NCBI GenBank assembly: GCA_017617145.1
Contig: JAFZWX010000134.1
Location: 1-21,116 of the forward strand
Direction: 5' to 3'
DNA length: 21,116 nucleotides
From: Treponema sp.
Lineage (GTDB): Bacteria; Spirochaetota; Spirochaetia; Treponematales; Treponemataceae
Shown: one piece after another, positions 21,020-21,116 of the stretch
How positions within the stretch are numbered: the first letter of the stretch is position 1
Layout of the letters: every line of letters starts with the position of its first letter
Translations under genes and position numbers: made by a program
Notes under the pieces: generated by a model
The model's input: the letters and a program-made list of their open reading frames with translations, nothing else
What the model was told of the DNA's origin: nothing
Databases searched by the model: none

Positions 21020-21116
21020 TTATATATTTTCCAACTCTTCCTTAATTTTCAAATTTATTTCTTCTGCAAGCTCGTGGTTCAGGCCGTGACCTGCGTCATC
21101 GTAGAAGGTTACTTTC
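21020..21116 (-). CDS. 3' end of an alpha/beta-hydrolase-like protein (partial)
   Basis: The - strand frame enters from the right edge and ends at TAA 21022-21020. The 31 visible residues (KVTFYDDAGHGLNHELAEEINLKIKEELENI) resemble the C-terminus of dienelactone-hydrolase or carboxylesterase-like alpha/beta hydrolases, where a histidine after a D/G turn (here DAGHG) completes the catalytic triad and an amphipathic helix closes the fold. Too little is present to name it. Confidence 0.6.
   Translation of the reverse strand, partial: KVTFYDDAGHGLNHELAEEINLKIKEELENI

Overview
The window looks like part of a chromosome from a gut-type Treponema or close spirochaete relative. This is inferred from the AT-rich composition, a spirochaete-style lipoprotein signal, a pectin-sugar (hexuronate) catabolic locus, and overall protein style. 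No rRNA or other marker gene is present to prove it.

Layout. (1) 1-2732, + strand: the tail of an unidentified coiled-coil protein, then uxaC (uronate isomerase) and a directly abutting beta-lactamase-fold lipoprotein. (2) 2727-9587, - strand: a six-gene operon, read from its promoter: glucose-dehydrogenase-like MDR enzyme, LgoD/RspB-like zinc dehydrogenase, amidohydrolase (lactonase-like), FucU-type mutarotase, uxaB (tagaturonate reductase), uxaA (altronate dehydratase). A divergent AraC regulator (9803-10666) sits at its head. (3) 10695-16105, + strand: a membrane-anchored degenerate-GGDEF/EAL protein, a long-form guaA, and two PAP2 phosphatases in tandem. (4) 16106-19902, - strand: sufB-sufD-sufS without sufC. 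(5) 20105-20989, + strand: an AraC/GyrI-like regulator with a TTG start, followed by the 3' end of an alpha/beta-hydrolase-like gene on the opposite strand.

How the genes work together. UxaC, UxaB and UxaA make the hexuronate route galacturonate > tagaturonate > altronate > 2-keto-3-deoxygluconate. The four upstream operon genes fit a second entry to tagaturonate: sugar anomer interconversion (FucU), aldose oxidation, lactone opening, and C5 oxidation of the aldonate (LgoD-like). The sugar that best fits is L-galactose; this is inference.

The most unusual content is not a gene. Five long hairpins (5971-6049, 7066-7139, 8213-8284, 8307-8378, 9687-9795) lie in the gaps of this operon and its divergent promoter. 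Each has a 14-nt loop of one consensus and, in four, a conserved loop-closing stem. The outer stems are long, nearly perfect and completely different from copy to copy. A second repeat, CCCTTCGACAAGCTCAGGG, occurs three times, each time in frame inside a conserved gene (uxaA, the amidohydrolase, sufD). In the amidohydrolase it comes with two more hairpins that share an apex but not arms. Several genes also have a TATAAT box only 7-8 nt upstream of the ATG and no ribosome binding site, suggesting leaderless transcripts.
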